The notes under the pieces were generated by a model. It saw nothing but the letters and a program-made list of their open reading frames with translations, made no database searches and was not told the origin of the DNA. A program made the position numbers and the translations under genes. 10,960 nt of DNA, taken from assembly GCA_937873535.1 (NCBI GenBank), contig CALMYA010000032.1:1-10960 (forward strand), given 5' to 3'. The DNA is from an uncultured bacterium. GTDB lineage: Bacteria; Patescibacteriota; Minisyncoccia; Phycocordibacterales; CAIZLB01. Below, in pieces: positions 6,902 through 10,960 of the stretch (the first letter of the stretch is position 1; each line of letters starts with the position of its first letter).

Positions 6902-8317
6902 CTATTTACGTAGACCGTTACCGAACAAGAATTTCATCGCCCCTTCGTATTTCTTGATACCAAGAGCGAGAAGCAAAGTTCTTGAAACAGTTATTGAAGT
7001 GAACATCGAAACAAGTACGCCCAAGCCGAAGACCAAGGCAAAACCTTTAATGAGAGGCGATGTTGCCGTTCCGAAAAGAATGATGGCTGTAATAATACTT
7101 GAAATGTTACTGTCGCGAATTGAAAGCCATGCGCGAGAGAAACCTTCACGAATTCCGTCTTCAAGGCCGTAGCCTCGGGCGAATTCTTCTTTCATTCTTT
7201 CAAATATAAGAATGTTACCGTCGACGGCCATACCCAAGGAAATTATAAAGCCCGCGAGACCGGCTGATGTAAGAACGATACCGAATAACTTAAAGAGAGC
7301 AAGCGTGACCACAGTATACATACCAAGAGAAACAACAGCAAGAAGGCCTGGCAATCGGTACCAAAGTATAAGGAAGATGGCGATAATAATGAAGCCCCAG
7401 ATACCGGCGTCAACGCTCGCCTTAAGCGCATCAGCACCAAGCGATGCACCAACAGACTGCGTTCCAACAAGGTCGATAGGAACTGGCAATGCTCCGTATT
7501 TTAGGTCACGAGCAAGGTCTCTTGCTTCTGTAGGAGTGAAGTTACCGCTGATAACAGCCTTACCATCTGTAATAGGTTCGCGAACGACAGGTGTTGAAAT
7601 TGGGCGACCGTCGAGGAAGATGGCGATTGTCTTTCCAACATTTGCTTTTGTAAGTTCTGCAAAAAGTTTCTTACCTTCATCATTAAAGACAAGGCCTACC
7701 ATAGGCTGGTTGGTGTTGCGGTCGAATTGAACCTGAGCAGTTTGTAGGAAACGGCCAGTAAGCTCTGTAGGTTTGTAGCCCATAGGAATGCCGCTAGTGC
7801 TTGATGAAGCACTTACTGCTGGAGCAGATGCTGCGGCGACTTCTACTTCGAAATCGAGAGTTGGAGTTTTACCAATAAGTTCAACCGCTTTATTCACGTC
7901 GGTTACACCAGGAAGTTCAACAATAAGTTTATGAAGTTCTTGACCGTTCGCTGTGCTTTTTTCTGTCTGAATAATAGGCTCTGAAACTCCGAAGGCGTTA
8001 ATGCGAGATTCAATAACTTGCTTCAAGCTGTCCATAGCACCGTCGATGTCGACAGCCGCTACTTTTGAAACATCAGCTTGATAAACAAGATGGCTACCGC
8101 CGTTAAGGTCGAGACCGAGTTTGAATGGAAAGTTGGCAAGCCAGCTTTTCTTTGCTGTAACAGGAGAAACAGCAGGGTTAATTGGGCTAGTGCTTGAAGC
8201 AGCGGGTGCCGAAACGGCCACAAATGCTTGGCTCTGAACCTGTGAATAGTGAACAAAGAGCCCAAGGAGGACACCTAGAACGAGAAGAAGTACGGCTGAA
8301 ATTCTGATTTTATTCAT
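6902..8317 (-). CDS. secD: protein translocase subunit SecD
   Basis: SecD acts with SecF as a proton-driven membrane motor for Sec export. At 471 residues it is shorter than the E. coli protein (615) and similar to Gram-positive forms. Helix 1 covers about 7-24. FKLGLDLNGGSHLVYQADV (65-83) is the D1 motif, and INAFGVSEPIIQ (106-117) and IVELPGV (132-138) mark the P1 domain. LKYGALPVPIDLV (272-284) precedes five helices. MAVDGNILIFERMKEE (363-378) carries the conserved Asp and Arg-type signature. Two Ala/Ser/Pro-rich stretches (about 34-56 and 160-177) are low complexity. The gene heads the secDF operon, with a promoter at 8377-8404 and a leader of about 53 nt. The ATG lacks a Shine-Dalgarno site (ACATTACAGAA upstream). 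Confidence 0.96.
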   Translation of the reverse strand: MNKIRISAVLLLVLGVLLGLFVHYSQVQSQAFVAVSAPAASSTSPINPAVSPVTAKKSWLANFPFKLGLDLNGGSHLVYQADVSKVAAVDIDGAMDSLKQVIESRINAFGVSEPIIQTEKSTANGQELHKLIVELPGVTDVNKAVELIGKTPTLDFEVEVAAASAPAVSASSSTSGIPMGYKPTELTGRFLQTAQVQFDRNTNQPMVGLVFNDEGKKLFAELTKANVGKTIAIFLDGRPISTPVVREPITDGKAVISGNFTPTEARDLARDLKYGALPVPIDLVGTQSVGASLGADALKASVDAGIWGFIIIAIFLILWYRLPGLLAVVSLGMYTVVTLALFKLFGIVLTSAGLAGFIISLGMAVDGNILIFERMKEEFARGYGLEDGIREGFSRAWLSIRDSNISSIITAIILFGTATSPLIKGFALVFGLGVLVSMFTSITVSRTLLLALGIKKYEGAMKFLFGNGLRK

Positions 8318-8333
8318 TTCTGTAATGTATATT

Positions 8334-8351
8334 TTGGAGCCTTAGCTCCAA
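8334..8351 (-). other. hairpin in the secD leader
   Basis: TTGGAGC-TAAG-GCTCCAA is a perfect 7-bp stem on the transcript, centred about 25 bases before the secD start. It is followed by AAAATATACA, so it is not a terminator. It may stabilise the mRNA or shape translation from a leader that has no Shine-Dalgarno site. Confidence 0.45.
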
Positions 8352-8376
8352 AGATTTATGTGTCTAATATAGGGCT

Positions 8377-8404
8377 ATTATACAAATAAAACGCCTAACG
8401 GCAA
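8377..8404 (-). promoter_or_regulatory. secDF promoter
   Basis: TTGCCG (8399-8404), a 16-bp spacer and a perfect TATAAT (8377-8382) on the minus strand. The -35 box falls in the loop of the preceding gene's terminator, so the two signals overlap. Confidence 0.7.
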
Positions 8405-8408
8405 GGCG
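8384..8408 (-). terminator. terminator of the sugar-phosphate transferase gene
   Basis: CGCCT-TGCCGTT-AGGCG on the minus strand, followed by TTTTATTT. The stem is only 5 bp, so it may be leaky; it starts 15 bases after the stop at 8423. Confidence 0.55.
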
Positions 8409-8422
8409 AACAACTGCCGGTG

Positions 8423-9772
8423 CTAAACCCCCACCCTAGAAAGAAGCGTCTTAATTGTCTGCAAGGCTATCTTCAAATCGAGCCAAAATGAACGATGCTT
8501 GATGTAGTAGAGGTCGTAAGAAAGTTTTTCGAATGTTTCTTCAATAGAATGTGGCGGTTTTTCGTGGTGAATTTGTGCCCATCCTGAAAGGCCTGGTTTT
8601 ATAAGATGCCGCACGTTGTAATGTGGAATTTCTTTTTTATAGAGCTCTACAAGCGGGGGCAATTCTGGGCGCGGGCCAATAAGCGAAATATCACCACGAA
8701 GAATATTCCATAGTTGAGGGAGTTCGTCTATGCGCGATTTACGAATAAAGCTACCAACCTTTGTTACTCGCACATCGTCTTTCTGAACCCACTTACCTTC
8801 ATCGCTCTCGCGCATGCTCATGCTTCGAAACTTTACAATGCGGACAAGGCGGTCGTTCTCGCCTACTCTATCTTGATATATAAAAATCGGGCCGCGGTCT
8901 TCTAACTTAATAGCCAGCCAAACAAACGGGTAGAAAATAATAGAAATAATTGCAAGTGGTAAAGAAATAACGACATCCATAATGCGCTTCAGGGCGTCAT
9001 ACACAAAACTTGGTTCAATTGATGCATGTTCAAGAAACCAAGTTTCGTTTATGAGGCCAAGCGGCACCCTGTCTGTAACATCTTCATAAAGATCTTGCAC
9101 CTCTATAAACTGCACGCCTGAAAATATGAACTGGTAGAGCGACGAGAAGGCTTCTTGCACAGCAGGATTCAGAAGGTCGACGGCAACAATATGAGCATTA
9201 CCCTCTTTAAGCGCTTCGGTAACTGCGGCTGTGGCATCGCCGGCAAGCGACGACGGCTTAATGACTTTTGAAATTTGCACCAAAGAATTTTTATTTGAAA
9301 CCCTAGATAGTATTTCTGAAAGTTCATCAATTTCCTTACCTTCCGCCAAAACAATAATATTTGTTGATGCGTTTTTTGTAATTCGCGGGTACACCGAGAA
9401 TCGCCAGAACGCTATAAGAACGGCTGAAACAAGCAGGTATAGGAAGAGTGTAATTTTTGGCGTCAGCCCGAAATAAGGTACAGCATAGAAGAAAATACTC
9501 GCAATAATAAGGTTGAATATATGGGCATAAATAACACGCTGAGGCACCGATGCTTTAATTACAAGGGCATTACGGTCATAAAGACCTGCTATGAAAAAGA
9601 CTATTATCCAGACAATAAACAGAAGTGAGAAAGGCAGAAAGTGGGCCCAAAGGTCGGTACTTGTGGGTATAGCAAAATTTCGTATTGCCAGCGTAAACCA
9701 CAAAGAAACGACAAAAACGGCGATATCGCCGCTAAGCAAAACGCCCGATTCCCTTTTGCGTGCCATAGCCAT
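8423..9772 (-). CDS. polyprenyl-phosphate sugar-1-phosphate transferase (WbaP/WcaJ-type)
   Basis: This membrane enzyme transfers a sugar-1-phosphate from a nucleotide sugar to a lipid carrier, the first step of a surface glycan. The 449 residues have the usual order: four N-terminal helices (about 12-30, 46-65, 83-100, 106-123), a Rossmann-like central region (137-235), then the bacterial sugar-transferase domain from about 258. The last shows ALKRIMDVVISLPLAI, DRGPIFIYQDRVGEN, VKFRSM (314-319), RKSRIDELPQLWNILRGDIS (345-364, with the catalytic Asp-Glu pair), LIGPRPE and KPGLSGWAQIHH. The sugar cannot be read from the sequence. The start at 9772 is preceded eight bases upstream by a TAGTAT box, suggesting a leaderless mRNA; an ATG two codons on is an alternative. 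It is divergent from the GT4 gene, a likely pathway partner. Confidence 0.93.
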   Translation of the reverse strand: MAMARKRESGVLLSGDIAVFVVSLWFTLAIRNFAIPTSTDLWAHFLPFSLLFIVWIIVFFIAGLYDRNALVIKASVPQRVIYAHIFNLIIASIFFYAVPYFGLTPKITLFLYLLVSAVLIAFWRFSVYPRITKNASTNIIVLAEGKEIDELSEILSRVSNKNSLVQISKVIKPSSLAGDATAAVTEALKEGNAHIVAVDLLNPAVQEAFSSLYQFIFSGVQFIEVQDLYEDVTDRVPLGLINETWFLEHASIEPSFVYDALKRIMDVVISLPLAIISIIFYPFVWLAIKLEDRGPIFIYQDRVGENDRLVRIVKFRSMSMRESDEGKWVQKDDVRVTKVGSFIRKSRIDELPQLWNILRGDISLIGPRPELPPLVELYKKEIPHYNVRHLIKPGLSGWAQIHHEKPPHSIEETFEKLSYDLYYIKHRSFWLDLKIALQTIKTLLSRVGV

Positions 9773-9799
9773 ACTGTGCGATACTATACTACATTGATT
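9773..9799. promoter_or_regulatory. 27-bp divergent promoter with overlapping -10 boxes
   Basis: The gap holds ATACTATACTAC. Read on the minus strand, TAGTAT (9781-9786) ends eight bases before the ATG at 9772. Read on the plus strand, TATACT (9785-9790) ends nine bases before the ATG at 9800. No ribosome-binding site fits either way. Both transcripts would have almost no leader, and the two polymerases could not bind together. Confidence 0.55.
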
Positions 9800-10960
9800 A
9801 TGAAAGAAAAGGTACTCTTCGTTATAACCAAATCTAATTTTGGAGGCGCTCAGCGTTATGTATTTGAACTAGCTGTGCGCATGAGGCAAGAGGGTTTCGA
9901 AACAGCCGTAGCTCTCGGCGGCAAAGGGGTGCTTAAAAGTAAGCTCTTGCAAGAAGGCATAACCGTATTTTCAATATCAGATGCACAGCGCGACATCAGC
10001 ATAACCAAAGAAGTTAAAGTGCTATGGCGACTCTTTCGTATTATGCGTGCATACAAGCCGCACATAGTTCATTTGAACAGCCCCAAAATTGGCGGCTTGG
10101 GTGCTGTGGCCGCACGCAAGGCCAGCATTTTAAACCGAGTGTTCGGTCGTGGCGAAGGTCGGTATTCAATTAGTAAAATTATTTACACTAACCATGGCTG
10201 GCCCTTCAAAGAACCTCGCCCTGAAAAACAATTGGTCATCATTCGCCTGCTTTCATGGCTAACAGTATTTCTTTGCAAAACAACAATTGTTTTGTCGCAA
10301 ACCGAAAAAGATGACGTTCGCAACTGGCCTCTCATTGGCAAAAAAATCGTCATAATACCTAACGGCCTAAAACCTTTTACCCTGCACACGAAAGAAGACT
10401 CGCTTCGCGCACTTGTTGGCGATGAACGCGCCGAATTATTCCTTCGCGAAAAATGGACAGTAATAGGCACAATTTCTGAACTTCATAAAAACAAAGGCCT
10501 GCCCTACGCAATTGAAGGTATAGACGAATATATGAATCATGATGCCGGCGACAATAACGGCAGCAATTCCCATGCGGCGCACGATGCCCAAAAAAGCGCC
10601 GCTCACGAACAGCGCCAAAAAACTGCTTTTATTATTGTAGGTGACGGCGAAGACCAAAAGAGCCTAGAAGCTTTAATACACGAAAAAGGCCTTGAAAATA
10701 AGGTTATTTTAGCAGGTGCGGTCAACGAAGCTCGTGAATATCTCAAAGCATTCGACCTCTTTCTGCTTTCATCTGTTAAAGAAGGCTTACCTTTCGCCAT
10801 TCTTGAAGCGGGTTTTGCCGAAGTTCCAGTCATCTCTACATCCGTCGGCGCTATTCCTGAAGTCATACAAAATTTGGAAACCGGCCTTCTTATTCACCCT
10901 GCCCGCCCCCAGCAAATAAAGAACGCTCTCATTTATATAGAAGAACATCCTGAAATAAAA
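9800..10960 (+). CDS. GT4-family glycosyltransferase (partial, runs off the window)
   Basis: The frame is open for 387 codons to the window edge. The N-terminal Rossmann half begins KVLFVITKSNFGGAQRYVFE, whose GGAQ-x-x-V motif is typical of GT4 acceptor domains; HLNSPKIGG and IYTNHGWPF follow. The C-terminal half shows IPNGLKP, ISELHKNKGL (the family's K-x-KG), FIIVGDGED, and SVKEGLPFAILEAGFAEVPVISTSVGAIPEVI with the catalytic E-x7-E pattern (Glu of EGLPFAILEA), cited here by its key residues. These enzymes are cytoplasmic or membrane-associated and extend lipid-linked sugars. A stretch of about 25 residues rich in Asn, His, Ala and Gln (around 253-277) interrupts the second domain. It is divergent from the sugar-phosphate transferase. 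The ATG has no Shine-Dalgarno site. Confidence 0.92.
   Translation, partial: MKEKVLFVITKSNFGGAQRYVFELAVRMRQEGFETAVALGGKGVLKSKLLQEGITVFSISDAQRDISITKEVKVLWRLFRIMRAYKPHIVHLNSPKIGGLGAVAARKASILNRVFGRGEGRYSISKIIYTNHGWPFKEPRPEKQLVIIRLLSWLTVFLCKTTIVLSQTEKDDVRNWPLIGKKIVIIPNGLKPFTLHTKEDSLRALVGDERAELFLREKWTVIGTISELHKNKGLPYAIEGIDEYMNHDAGDNNGSNSHAAHDAQKSAAHEQRQKTAFIIVGDGEDQKSLEALIHEKGLENKVILAGAVNEAREYLKAFDLFLLSSVKEGLPFAILEAGFAEVPVISTSVGAIPEVIQNLETGLLIHPARPQQIKNALIYIEEHPEIK

Overview
The window looks like a Candidate Phyla Radiation (Patescibacteria) chromosome, most likely of the Parcubacteria type. The main evidence is the 16S rRNA gene: its 5' end and variable-region style resemble that group, and it carries paired changes at normally invariant positions. 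Other support comes from the compact layout, the small orphan genes, a 16S gene with no 23S behind it, and a short SecD. Stops include TGA and TAA, so code 11 is assumed. Placement below phylum needs a tree and is an inference.

Layout: bases 1-111 may be the 3' end of a plus-strand gene. Next, on the minus strand, come a small integral membrane protein (83-559), tRNA-Ile(GAT) (674-746) and a seven-helix PQ-loop-like membrane protein (808-1386). A strong 31-bp hairpin terminator (1465-1537) follows. The 16S unit is complete: consensus promoter (3322-3349), 18-bp processing stem (3260-3277 with 1546-1563), mature gene (about 1752-3235), an unusually long trailer, and the terminator. The 16S is therefore transcribed alone. 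From 3431 to 5805 three small orphan genes on the minus strand (85, 194 and 106 aa) each have a purine-rich Shine-Dalgarno site and their own terminator, two of them with a clear promoter. They are interrupted by a plus-strand MTS-type methyltransferase (4013-4636). secF and secD (5878-8317) form a two-gene export operon. It is followed by a polyprenyl-phosphate sugar-1-phosphate transferase (8423-9772) and, divergently, a GT4 glycosyltransferase (9800 to past the window end), a likely surface-glycan pair.

The most interesting signals concern translation and transcription signals rather than a new enzyme system. The 16S 3' tail has an intact helix 45 with its GGAA loop but no CCTCC anti-Shine-Dalgarno core. 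Several genes appear leaderless: two have the same TGCTA(C/G)TAT-N6-ATG arrangement, and a divergent pair shares a 27-bp gap containing both -10 boxes. Yet three small genes carry AGAAAGGAG-like sites that would pair with the canonical tail. Two very long terminator hairpins, at the ends of the 16S unit and of secF, have unrelated stems but nearly identical apical loops. I did not find a defence system, mobile element or CRISPR array.
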